A program made the position numbers and the translations under genes. A model generated the notes under the pieces. It was not told where the DNA came from. It saw only the letters and a program-made list of their open reading frames with translations, and ran no database searches. Below are positions 14,583 to 21,442 of a stretch of DNA of 21,953 nt, in pieces. The stretch comes from a virus. How positions within the stretch are numbered: the stretch's first letter is position 1; each line of letters starts with the position of its first letter. The stretch is taken from positions 1 through 21,953 of IMG/VR virus record IMGVR_UViG_3300042939_000181; one strand, 5' to 3'.

Positions 14583-15058
14583 TACGCGACGTCCTTAGCG
14601 ACGGTGATGGGGGCCGCCTGGTGCAAGTCCTTCCGGCGTGCCGTCCAGACGAACTCCTCGGCGTTCGCCATGTTCTTCTCAATCTCGCGCTGGATGCGGC
14701 GGCGCTCATTCGCCTCCCAGACCTTCTCCTGGGTGCGGTGCCACGCCTCCATGTTCTGGATGCGGAACGCATCCGAGGCCCGCTGCTGCTCCAGCACGCG
14801 CGCGTCGGGCTCGCCCACAAGGGGCTCGTCATCGGAATCCATCAGGCGCTTGGCGATCACCCAGATGGAGCCGGTACCGGTGGGGTCAGGGTTGGAGATA
14901 CGCCTCGCCAGACCCAACTGACCCGAGACATCGTCCCGGGCCAGTCGGGCCTCCGCGTCGTACTCCTGCACCCGGCTGGACACGTTGTGGAGATCCTCCT
15001 CCACGAAACGCCAGTCGGGGAACAGCAGTTCATTGACGGGAGTGCTGGCGAGCTTCAT
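14582..15058 (-). CDS. Hypothetical head-module protein, 158 residues
   Basis: I do not recognise a family. The protein is acidic and mostly helical, with a charged C-terminal half (EAWHRTQEKVWEANERRRIQ, about residues 104-123) likely to form a long amphipathic helix or coiled coil, and a short middle segment, GSIWVIAKRLMD. There is no signal peptide or membrane segment. The ATG directly follows the TAG of the upstream small capsid-associated gene (TAGATG), and its own TAG overlaps the adaptor GTG by one base. Placement between capsid and adaptor genes suggests a head-completion, connector-assembly or minor capsid role, but this is position-based only. Confidence 0.78.
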   Translation of the reverse strand: MKLASTPVNELLFPDWRFVEEDLHNVSSRVQEYDAEARLARDDVSGQLGLARRISNPDPTGTGSIWVIAKRLMDSDDEPLVGEPDARVLEQQRASDAFRIQNMEAWHRTQEKVWEANERRRIQREIEKNMANAEEFVWTARRKDLHQAAPITVAKDVA

Positions 15059-15469
15059 CTAGTACCCGAAGGCGACGAAGTAGGCGGTGACGGTGGAGAG
15101 GTCAGTCGTGTTGCCGACCTCCTTGGCGATGCCAGCCGTCTCCGTGAGGTTCGGCTGGGCCGCGCTCGACTCCACAGCAGTGGAGCCCGACGGAACGGTC
15201 ACCGCCGGCGCCGCAAGCGACGCCGGGGTGGCCGAACCGCCAGTGGGGTAGAGCGCCTTGAGCTTCGAGTTCGCGTAGTCGTACTCGAAGATCAGGCCGC
15301 CGGCAGGCGAACTCTCGATGAACTCAACGTCCGTTGAGAACTCGAGGTTCGACGCCGTCAGCGCCTCACCGTTGGTCGGGTACGACGAGTCGAAGACGAT
15401 GGAGCCCGTCTTCACCTTGAGGTACCGACCGACCGTGTCGGTCTTGTTGATCGTGACGGTGAGTGCCAT
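15059..15469 (-). CDS. Small capsid-associated protein, possible decoration protein
   Basis: The 136-residue protein starts MALTVTINKTDTVGRYLKVK and then alternates short strands with Ser/Thr/Gly turns (FEYDYANSKLKALYP near residues 61-75). It ends in a Ser/Ala/Thr-rich tail and VTAYFVAFGY. A small, nearly all-beta protein encoded directly after the major capsid gene is typical of head decoration or stabilisation proteins, which bind the outer capsid surface. The ATG lies 8 bases after the MCP stop, with GGAGG in between (TAGGAGGGCTGATG), giving strong independent initiation consistent with high expression. The function is inferred from size, fold prediction by eye and position. Confidence 0.72.
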   Translation of the reverse strand: MALTVTINKTDTVGRYLKVKTGSIVFDSSYPTNGEALTASNLEFSTDVEFIESSPAGGLIFEYDYANSKLKALYPTGGSATPASLAAPAVTVPSGSTAVESSAAQPNLTETAGIAKEVGNTTDLSTVTAYFVAFGY

Positions 15470-15477
15470 CAGCCCTC

Positions 15478-16782
15478 CTAGTAGGCCGAAGCCACCTCGG
15501 AGATGTCACCCAGCAGCGCGTGATCGCGAGGCTTGGTCGACATCATGCCGAGGAATCCGTCGAGGTAAGCCACCACGGCAGCCGCGTGGCCCTGACCGCT
15601 GGACGCGTTCTGGAGGAAGAACTCCGAACCGCCCAGGTTGACGAAGTTGAGGAGGTCGCCCGGCTTCGTGTGCTTGGGGCGCACGAACTTCAGCGAGGAC
15701 TTCTTCAGCAGGTAGATCGAGTTGCGCGGGCAACGGACGCCGCGGTAAAGCGGCACGCCCAGCATCTCCAGCGGACGGCCGAAGCCGATGTCCGCCGCGC
15801 CGTCCACCGTGTAACGGAGGCCCGGCGTCATGATCTGGTGGTAGGCCGTCCACGAACCCGGCGAGGCGAACGCGGCGTAGTCACCCTGCGGGTGGCGACC
15901 GCTGCGACGCGCGACCTTGTTCATGGTCTGGTGAATCAGCTCTTCGGTCAGCGGACGGAGCGTCCCCGAGTTGCCGTTCACGATGGCCTGCCAGTACCCC
16001 TTACCGGAAGCGGTACGGTCGATGCCCATGTAGGTGTTGTCGGTCGCGACCAGCGACTTCACGCCCGGGAACTCCAGGCTGTAGAAGGCACCGGCCGACG
16101 CCCAGGTCCCGCTACGAACGACGACGCCATCCGAGGTGGCGGCGGTCATCGTGGCCGAGCAGGTGAGGACGTTGGTCGACTCGTTGATGTCCGACACGGT
16201 GAAGCCCGTCACCTGCTGGGCGCCAGTCGTGCCGTGGACGACGTCGTAGCGAGCGCGGTTCGCGTCATCGATCCAGATGAAGCGGTCGCGGTCGATCTGC
16301 GACGAGGTCGTGGCGTCGAGCGTGATGGTGCTGCCCGAGTCCGAAGCCACGTTGGCGAGCTTGCCGGAGCCATCGCCCCACGCCTGCCGCTCGATGTCGG
16401 AGGACATGGCCTCCTTGGCGGCGGTCATCTTCTCAGCCATCACCGGGACGGCAGCGGCCTGAGCAGACTCGAGGAGCGCCAGCTCCTCCATGGTGAACGA
16501 AAGAGCGTGCGACAGGTGCGCCAGGTTGAGCTGGGCCTCGTCGTACGTCGGGTCCCCGGGGTCGGGGTAGTTGCCACCCTGTGCGATGGTGGCCTGACCC
16601 AGCGAATCACCGATGCGGAGCTTGATGTAGGACCGACGGCCCTCGACATCGACAGTCACGCGACTGTCGGTGTACGAACCAAGCCACCCCAGAAGGGTGC
16701 CCGGCTCACTCAGAAGCTCGTAGTTGAGCCCCGGGAGCCAGATGTCCTTGGCGAATGCGCTGGATGCCGAATAAAGCGACAT
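15478..16782 (-). CDS. Major capsid protein, HK97 fold
   Basis: The 434-residue protein shows the usual order of an HK97-type capsid protein: an N-terminal arm, a spine-helix-like region (AQLNLAHLSHALSFTMEELA, about 83-102), a helix with SSDIERQAWGDGSGKLANV (about 126-144), and a Thr/Ser-rich stretch that may be an inserted beta domain (about 145-210). A C-terminal A-domain follows with strands around LEMLGVPLYRGVRCPRNSIYLL. There is no protease or delta-domain-like N-terminal extension, and the neighbouring 269-residue protein would supply separate scaffolding. The ATG has AAGGAG eight bases upstream, the best ribosome binding site in the head module, behind a long structured leader. This arrangement fits a strongly and separately controlled gene. 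Confidence 0.9.
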   Translation of the reverse strand: MSLYSASSAFAKDIWLPGLNYELLSEPGTLLGWLGSYTDSRVTVDVEGRRSYIKLRIGDSLGQATIAQGGNYPDPGDPTYDEAQLNLAHLSHALSFTMEELALLESAQAAAVPVMAEKMTAAKEAMSSDIERQAWGDGSGKLANVASDSGSTITLDATTSSQIDRDRFIWIDDANRARYDVVHGTTGAQQVTGFTVSDINESTNVLTCSATMTAATSDGVVVRSGTWASAGAFYSLEFPGVKSLVATDNTYMGIDRTASGKGYWQAIVNGNSGTLRPLTEELIHQTMNKVARRSGRHPQGDYAAFASPGSWTAYHQIMTPGLRYTVDGAADIGFGRPLEMLGVPLYRGVRCPRNSIYLLKKSSLKFVRPKHTKPGDLLNFVNLGGSEFFLQNASSGQGHAAAVVAYLDGFLGMMSTKPRDHALLGDISEVASAY

Positions 16783-16790
16783 CTAGGTAT

Positions 16791-16796
16791 CTCCTT
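16791..16796 (-). promoter_or_regulatory. Strong ribosome binding site of the capsid gene
   Basis: The minus strand reads AAGGAG followed by eight bases and the ATG of the capsid gene. It is exposed just downstream of the long hairpin at 16804-16849. Confidence 0.8.
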
Positions 16797-16803
16797 GAAC
16801 GAA

Positions 16804-16849
16804 AGGACGGGGAAGCGAGACTTGTGTCCCGCGTATTCCGCACCGTCCT
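16804..16849 (-). other. Long bulged stem-loop in the capsid-gene leader
   Basis: The arms pair as AGGACGG with CCGTCCT, GGAA with TTCC, and GCGGGAC with GTCTCGC (one G-U) around a four-base ACAA loop. This gives 18 pairs interrupted by two three-base bulges on one side only. On the minus strand, it is transcribed within the leader and ends eight bases before AAGGAG. It could be an RNase III-type processing or mRNA-stabilising structure, as known from phage late mRNAs. No uridine run follows, so it is not an intrinsic terminator. Confidence 0.65.
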
Positions 16850-16899
16850 CCCGGGGAACTTTGCCCACCCGCCGGAGCCGACCGCCGTGCGCTTTAACT

Positions 16900-16909
16900 A
16901 TACCTAATT
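16900..16909 (-). promoter_or_regulatory. AATTAGGTAT motif with TATAGT, possible promoter element of the capsid gene
   Basis: In the GC-rich leader, the minus strand has AATTAGGTATAGTTAAAG just after the terminator. TATAGT (16897-16902) would be an acceptable -10 box, but the sequence 16-18 bases upstream (TATTTT region) is a poor -35 box. AATTAGGAAT recurs at 2405-2414. A promoter after the terminator would make sense for capsid expression, but the evidence is weak. Confidence 0.3.
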
Positions 16910-16914
16910 GCGCC

Positions 16915-16951
16915 GGGGGAAAATAGGAAGGGCTCCCGAAGGAGCCCTTCC
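16915..16951 (-). terminator. Intrinsic terminator between scaffold and capsid genes
   Basis: A perfect 11-bp inverted repeat, GGAAGGGCTCC / GGAGCCCTTCC (16926-16936 and 16941-16951), closes a four-base loop that is UUCG on the minus-strand transcript, a very stable tetraloop. It is followed by TATTTTCC, a short T-rich run. This fits a rho-independent terminator for transcripts coming from the portal side. Since the run of T is short, partial read-through is plausible. Confidence 0.8.
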
Positions 16952-17002
16952 CCCACCAACCAACCCCTTGACCGGAGGTGAGACGCAAGCGCCTCGCCCG
17001 CG

Positions 17003-17031
17003 ATATTACGGATAGGGCTGCGTAAGCGCAA
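17003..17031 (-). promoter_or_regulatory. Candidate sigma70-like promoter downstream of the scaffold gene
   Basis: The minus strand has TTGCGC (17026-17031), 17 bases, then TAATAT (17003-17008), matching sigma70 boxes at 4 of 6 and 5 of 6 positions with ideal spacing. It starts three bases after the scaffold stop and lies upstream of the strong terminator, so a transcript from it would be only about 75-80 nt unless it reads through. A chance match cannot be excluded. Confidence 0.35.
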
Positions 17032-17033
17032 CC

Positions 17034-17843
17034 CTACTGACCGAAGCGATTCTCCATCATGTTGGCGGCCTCGGCCAGTGACCGGGGAGGCTGATCCGGC
17101 GACGCGGCCATGCCCCCGGGCGAGAAGGTCTGGGGAACCTGCTGCTGCTGGCTCGCCATGGACGCGAGGGCGTTGCGGCGCCACTCATCGAAGTCCTTGT
17201 ACGCCTGGTCGATGGCCTGCGACATCGGCACGCCCGGCTGGACGTACTCAGCGGCGCGGGGCGCGATGAACGACATGTCGGAGTCGTTCAAGTTGTACTG
17301 GCCCTTGATCGCGTCCATCGAGCGCGTGAACTCCTCAACCTGAGCGCGCTCCTCGTACTGCTGCTCAAGCTGCTGCTGGAACTGCTGAAGCTCACCGCGG
17401 ATGTCCTGCTGCCATGCGTTACGCAGTTGGTACGGGTCGACGCCCTGCGCGGCCGCCTGCGCGTAGTCCTGCTCGGTGTAGCCGTACTGGTCGGGCTGAC
17501 CGTAGGGCTGCTGACCGTATGGGTCCATCCCCGGCTGCATGAACGGGTCCTGCCGCATCTGCCACGCCTGCTGGATCGCCTCCTTGGCGTCCTGCCAGGT
17601 CATGCCCTCGGGGAGTTCATTCCCCTGCAGCATGCGCTCCATCATGTAGTCGCGGGTGTCACGGTTGCCCAGCGCCTGCCAGCCGTCGTATGCCTGGCGG
17701 ACGTCATACGGGTTCACCTCATCCGGCTGCCAGCCGGCCTGCTGCCACGGCTCCCACGGGTTGTTCTGCGGCTGGGCCTCGGCCTCAGGCTGCGGCGGGA
17801 CGGGCTCGCCACTGTCGAATCCCGGGTGGTAATCGGTACTCAC
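17034..17843 (-). CDS. Putative capsid scaffolding protein
   Basis: The 269-residue protein lies directly between portal and capsid genes, the usual place for scaffold. It is acidic and very rich in Gln, Pro, Tyr and Asp. The N-terminal 40 residues are Pro/Gln-rich and disordered, a PYGQQPYGQ stretch lies at about 108-116, and a Gln/Glu-rich amphipathic helix or coiled coil follows at about 148-175 (ELQQFQQQLEQQYEER). The C-terminal 40 residues are again low-complexity. Scaffolds are typically helical, flexible and charged, so composition and position agree, but no family motif is visible. The start is GTG, overlapping the upstream TAG by one base, with AGGAGA seven bases upstream. A terminator lies downstream of its stop, before the capsid gene. 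Confidence 0.72.
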   Translation of the reverse strand: MSTDYHPGFDSGEPVPPQPEAEAQPQNNPWEPWQQAGWQPDEVNPYDVRQAYDGWQALGNRDTRDYMMERMLQGNELPEGMTWQDAKEAIQQAWQMRQDPFMQPGMDPYGQQPYGQPDQYGYTEQDYAQAAAQGVDPYQLRNAWQQDIRGELQQFQQQLEQQYEERAQVEEFTRSMDAIKGQYNLNDSDMSFIAPRAAEYVQPGVPMSQAIDQAYKDFDEWRRNALASMASQQQQVPQTFSPGGMAASPDQPPRSLAEAANMMENRFGQ

Positions 17844-18097
17844 TAGTACGTCTCCTCGTTGTCGTCATCGGAGTCCACGAACTCGTCGGGATTCACGGTG
17901 TGCGGTTCGGCCTCCATGCGGGGAGGCTCGACGTCGGGAAGGGGGATCTCCTCGTAGATGATCATCCCCGCCTTGGCGAGGTTCTCCCTGATCTCACGCG
18001 GGTAGAGGAGGCCACGGTCAGCGACCTCGAGGATCGCGGCGACCTCCTTGGAGAAGCCCTGCTCGAAGCCTGTGATCACTTCGATCTCGGTTGACAT
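17843..18097 (-). CDS. Small acidic protein between portal and scaffold, unknown
   Basis: The 84-residue protein is strongly acidic. It has a helical N-terminal half (FEQGFSKEVAAILEVADRG, about residues 11-29) and an acidic, Pro-containing tail ending DDDNEETY. No family is recognised. It sits three bases after the portal stop and overlaps the scaffold start by one base, so it is translated with them. A role as an assembly cofactor, portal-associated or scaffold-associated protein is possible but rests only on location. The ATG is the only sensible start, with a GGAG-like element about 11 bases upstream. Confidence 0.72.
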   Translation of the reverse strand: MSTEIEVITGFEQGFSKEVAAILEVADRGLLYPREIRENLAKAGMIIYEEIPLPDVEPPRMEAEPHTVNPDEFVDSDDDNEETY

Positions 18098-18100
18098 CGC

Positions 18101-20392
18101 CTAGTTCGCTCCTGAGATAGGCATGGTTGACTGGCCGGCCGGCTGCCCCTGCTGCTTCGGAGGCGACGGCTGGCCCTTGGGTGCGGGCTGCGATCCCTGC
18201 TGCTGCCCGGGCTGCGGCATCGGCATCTGCGCGCCGATGCCCATGAGGGTCTGGGTCATCTGCTTCTTGTGCTGCTCGGCATGCTCGCGCGCGGCCTGCT
18301 TGACCAGCGGGTGGACCGCGTCGTAGCCGTCGGACAGACGCCAGTCGTCCAGCGTCCGAAGATGCTGGGCGTGTTCGTCGTAGTCCTCCACCATCGGGAT
18401 CTGCACGCCCGCATCGCGGAGCATGTTCAGCACCGACGGCGGCTGGATCCCTGCGGCGGCGAGCGCCTGCATCGGATCCTGCCCCTGCGAGGCGGCGATC
18501 TGGACGGCCTCCATGTACTTGGCCTGGAGCCCGAGGAAGTCCTTGTAGACCTGATCGCGCTGGGGGAAGGTGGCAAGGGCTGCGAGGGCGGAGTTCTCCC
18601 GCTTCTGGCGGTTGCGCTGCGCCGTCTCGGCGGTGATGAACTCGTCGTAGGAGCCCTCCACGAACCGGGCCACATGCGGTCGGATGTCCTGCCCGACCAG
18701 AGGTGCGAGCTGCATCAGCGTCTGGAACTGAAGCGCGCGGCTCTTCGGGAGGATGGACGCGGTGATCTTGACGTCCTCCGCACCCTTGATCTGGGAGCCG
18801 ACGAAGGCGCGAAGTTCCGAGGTGTCATCGACGCCGGCAGAGGACACCAGGCGCGGCATGACGTAGTGCTTGGCGACGAGCGTGAGTGAGCGCGAGAGGC
18901 CCCACTCCACGATGTTCGCCACCTGAGCGGCGGTACCGGAAAGCTGCGTCTCGGAGTTCTGGGCGAGGGTCTGGATGCCGATGGCCGACTCCACGCCCTG
19001 CCCGGGGCTGAAGCCTCGGATCGCGTCCGACTGATTCGCGATCTCGGCCATCTGCTGCACGCACCACTGGAGGTGCTGCGTAAGGACCGCGGTCGGCTCC
19101 GATGACACAGGCATGAAGTGCGGGTCCCCGATGGGGTGGACTTCGATGATGCCCTTGTCGTTGAAGATTTCCTGGTTCCGCACGGCCCCGATGGGAACGA
19201 TCATCGGCGGGCGGGCCACGCGCTCGAGCCACTCATGGAGCAGCGAGAGGATGCGGTTGAACCGCTGCTGGATCGGGCGAAGCTCATCGACCGTGCCGCG
19301 GCAGCGGACCCAGTGGCCGCCGTCGGGCTTCGGGTTGAACGGCTTGTAGGGGAGGTCGTACTCCATGTACGGCTCGGTGACCAGCGGCAGGTTCGGAGCG
19401 CGGTCAAGCCAACGGATGTGCGCGCCCTGCGGCCAGTCGCCGCCCGGCTTGATGTACGCCTCATGCACCAGGAACTCATCGCGCCCCGGGACCATGCGGC
19501 CGGAGAGGTTGCCCTCGTCCTCCACATTGATCGGTGAGGCGACGTCGGCGCGGTTGAACGCGCCGCCGGAGGAGCCCGACTGGCCCATCTGGGCCGACTC
19601 CTCGAGGATGTCATCGATCTTCTTGCCGATCTGCTGCTCGATCACCGAGCGCGGGAAGACGCGGCTCTCCACGACCCAGCGGCAGTCGCACCACTTGGTG
19701 ACAGAGGGATCGACGCTGATCGCGCCCGGGCGCACGACGCGCCAGACGATCTCGCCCAGCTTCATCGGGCGGTACTGCCAGAGCGTCTGGCCCTCGGGGT
19801 CCTGCTCGGAGAGCGCCTCGAACTGCTCGCGGGATTCCACCGGCTTGCCCGTCTCGGCCGAGAACGGGATGTAGGTGACGTCGCCGGCCGTCGGGTCGAA
19901 GTAGCAGTGCAGGTACGAAATGCCGTCGATCTCGCCGTTCAGCACCATGTCGCGGATCGCGGAGCCGACGGCCCAGCCGGAGTCGTCCCACTTGGCGGCG
20001 ATGAGCTTGCTGGCCTGGCGGGCGGCGTCGATGGAGTTCTGCTCGCGACTGCGGGGGACGACCTCATACGGAGGGCGCTGCGCGGTCAGAAGGCTCACGC
20101 GGCCGTCGGTCATCTGCCGCAGCCGATTGAACGTGTCGCGCCTGCGCGCGCGCGGGGTGTCCATCAGCAGCTCGAGGCGGCCAGAGGAGAACCCGGTGCC
20201 GGGACGGGCGCGCATCCACTGCTCGCCCCGGTACATGTAGCGGTTCATCTGCCAGCGGCTGCGCTCGGTCTTCGCAAGCTCGCGGCCCTGGGTGACCATG
20301 TTCATGAGGTTGCCCGAGGCTTCGCCCTTGCCGCGGTAGAGACGGCCCAGCGGAGACGCCTGCGGCTTGGGGGCTGCGATGTCGGTCGACAT
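18101..20392 (-). CDS. Portal protein, large P22-like type
   Basis: The 763-residue protein is of the size class of large podovirus portals (P22 portal 725 residues). Portals form the dodecameric ring at one capsid vertex and are the DNA entry and exit channel. The N-terminal part has the usual Arg/Trp-rich opening (SRWQMNRYMYRGEQWMRARP, about residues 44-63), followed by TDGRVSLLTAQRPPYEVVP. A central block has FNRILSLLHEWLERVARPP and SAIGIQTLAQNSETQLSGTA, the helix and Ser/Gly-rich segment found in many portals. The C-terminal 50 residues are Gln/Pro-rich and probably disordered. The ATG lies 9 bases after the upstream TAA, with GGAAGG overlapping that stop. No terminase is visible in the window, so the usual terminase-portal neighbourhood is interrupted or lies upstream. 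Confidence 0.88.
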   Translation of the reverse strand: MSTDIAAPKPQASPLGRLYRGKGEASGNLMNMVTQGRELAKTERSRWQMNRYMYRGEQWMRARPGTGFSSGRLELLMDTPRARRRDTFNRLRQMTDGRVSLLTAQRPPYEVVPRSREQNSIDAARQASKLIAAKWDDSGWAVGSAIRDMVLNGEIDGISYLHCYFDPTAGDVTYIPFSAETGKPVESREQFEALSEQDPEGQTLWQYRPMKLGEIVWRVVRPGAISVDPSVTKWCDCRWVVESRVFPRSVIEQQIGKKIDDILEESAQMGQSGSSGGAFNRADVASPINVEDEGNLSGRMVPGRDEFLVHEAYIKPGGDWPQGAHIRWLDRAPNLPLVTEPYMEYDLPYKPFNPKPDGGHWVRCRGTVDELRPIQQRFNRILSLLHEWLERVARPPMIVPIGAVRNQEIFNDKGIIEVHPIGDPHFMPVSSEPTAVLTQHLQWCVQQMAEIANQSDAIRGFSPGQGVESAIGIQTLAQNSETQLSGTAAQVANIVEWGLSRSLTLVAKHYVMPRLVSSAGVDDTSELRAFVGSQIKGAEDVKITASILPKSRALQFQTLMQLAPLVGQDIRPHVARFVEGSYDEFITAETAQRNRQKRENSALAALATFPQRDQVYKDFLGLQAKYMEAVQIAASQGQDPMQALAAAGIQPPSVLNMLRDAGVQIPMVEDYDEHAQHLRTLDDWRLSDGYDAVHPLVKQAAREHAEQHKKQMTQTLMGIGAQMPMPQPGQQQGSQPAPKGQPSPPKQQGQPAGQSTMPISGAN

Positions 20393-20401
20393 TGTTTCGG
20401 G

Positions 20402-20998
20402 TTACCTTCCTGAGGCTGACGTTGCGGTACCGGTGACGCCGCGGCCGGAGCCGGTGAGGGAACCGGCGGTGGCGCGGCCGGCGGCGGGAGAAGCAGCACC
20501 GCCAAGCGAGCGGGGCGGGATGCGGATGTAAACCTCCGCGTATGCAGCGATGAGCGCAACGGGGTAGATCGGAGTCTTTGCGATGGCGCGAGCAATGACA
20601 TCGCTGCCTGCGGCGACTACAGCAACCGGGTAGATCGGCGTCTTCGAGAGCGCGGTGGCGACAACGTCACTCGACGCATCTACCTGCGGAGCAAGCTTCT
20701 TGGTGGAGTTGCGGAGCGTCGCGACGACGTCCGAAATCGTGATGATCTGTTCCGCGGCGCGGTCGGTCGCGTTCCTGAGGAGCGCGGACAGGTCCGCCGT
20801 GGCGGCGAGGATCGCTGCTGCCTGGTCAGCGGCGCGGGACTCGGCGTTCGCAGCCGCGCCGGCGAAAGCGTTGATCTCCGCGACGGGGGAGACAGCGGCA
20901 CGGTCGTCTGCCGTTGCGGTGAGGTCCGAGGTCGCCGGGATGGCGACCGAGAGAGACTTCGGGCCGCCGGAGCTGGTGAGGAGGAGGAGGAGCGTCAC
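20402..20998 (-). CDS. Ala/Val-rich tandem-repeat protein, unknown
   Basis: The 198-residue protein opens MTLLLLLTSSGG and then consists of approximate 21-22-residue repeats. The clearest are SKTPIYPVAVVAAGSDVIARAI and AKTPIYPVALIAAYAEVYI, preceded by RNSTKKLAPQVDASSDVVATAL and RNATDRAAEQIITISDVVATL. Earlier parts (about residues 20-70) look like degenerate copies. The C-terminal 30 residues are Gly/Ala/Ser/Thr-rich. Repeat proteins of this general look occur as uncharacterised phage structural proteins. The GTG start is fixed by an in-frame TGA immediately upstream. It follows the 131-residue gene by 37 bases and precedes the portal by 9. Short leucine run at the N-terminus lacks the charge and cleavage pattern of a secretion signal. 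Confidence 0.78.
   Translation of the reverse strand: MTLLLLLTSSGGPKSLSVAIPATSDLTATADDRAAVSPVAEINAFAGAAANAESRAADQAAAILAATADLSALLRNATDRAAEQIITISDVVATLRNSTKKLAPQVDASSDVVATALSKTPIYPVAVVAAGSDVIARAIAKTPIYPVALIAAYAEVYIRIPPRSLGGAASPAAGRATAGSLTGSGRGVTGTATSASGR
20562..20693 (-). repeat. Two 66-base tandem repeat units in the repeat protein gene
   Basis: The plus strand has GGGTAGATCGGAGTCTTTGC at 20562 and a near copy beginning GGGTAGATCGGCGTCTTCGA at 20628, exactly 66 bases apart. They encode the two TPIYPV units (22 residues each). The high nucleotide identity points to recent duplication relative to the more diverged neighbouring units. Confidence 0.7.
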
Positions 20999-21035
20999 TC
21001 AACAGCCCCGTTGTCAGTAGCCGTTGCCACTGTTG

Positions 21036-21431
21036 CTACGCGCCCGCCCCGGAAAGCGCAGCCTCACGACGTTCAATCGCGGCCTGGATCGCGGCGTCAC
21101 GACCGGGGCCGGTCAACTGCGCGTCCATCGCGTCAAGGAGGCGCTGCGCCTTGCTGCGCTCCAACCGCTCCGACTGGATAAGAGCGCTGATCTGATCGCG
21201 GTGCTGCAAGTCGGCCAGTAGGTCAATGTCCCCGGGCGGGCACTGCGTGGCGGCGTCGTGCGGGTGCAGGGTGCGAAGGTTCTCTAGATCCTCGGGCCAC
21301 TCGCTCGGAAGCACCGCGAGGATCGCCTCGTAGTTGGCGATGTTGACATCGTAACCATAGACCTCATGTGTGCGGCTAACGATTGCGTCTGCGAGGTCTG
21401 CTTCACGCTTCTCGTTACTGATGATGTTCAC
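21036..21431 (-). CDS. Hypothetical protein, 131 residues
   Basis: No family is recognised. The protein is acidic and mostly helical, with a central WPEDLENLRTLHPHDAATQC segment (about residues 44-63) followed by a charged helical region (HRDQISALIQSERLERSKAQ, about 77-96) and an Ala-rich tail. There is no signal peptide or membrane segment. The start is GTG at 21429-21431 with AAAGG seven bases upstream; a nearby ATG at 21433-21435 is out of frame and hits a stop after a few codons. It follows the propeller gene by 11 bases and precedes the repeat protein by 37. A possible role as chaperone or partner for the repeat-built protein upstream is only a guess from gene order. Confidence 0.75.
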   Translation of the reverse strand: MNIISNEKREADLADAIVSRTHEVYGYDVNIANYEAILAVLPSEWPEDLENLRTLHPHDAATQCPPGDIDLLADLQHRDQISALIQSERLERSKAQRLLDAMDAQLTGPGRDAAIQAAIERREAALSGAGA

Positions 21432-21442
21432 TCATTTACCTT

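Noticed and set aside
11103-15058. Tape measure or tail-assembly chaperone with frameshift, indicating a long tail
   Set aside because: I found no tail-tube gene, no overlapping chaperone pair and no tape-measure-like gene between adaptor and lysis genes. The nozzle plus inner-virion set fits a short tail better.
16804-16849. Leader hairpin as a second intrinsic terminator
   Set aside because: There is no T-rich run downstream on the minus strand; the sequence continues into the capsid ribosome binding site.
15463-16926. Long plus-strand open frame (487 codons) opposite the capsid gene
   Set aside because: It is antisense to a clear HK97-fold capsid protein, and its translation is low-complexity Arg/Val/Gly/Leu sequence typical of the complement of GC-rich coding DNA.
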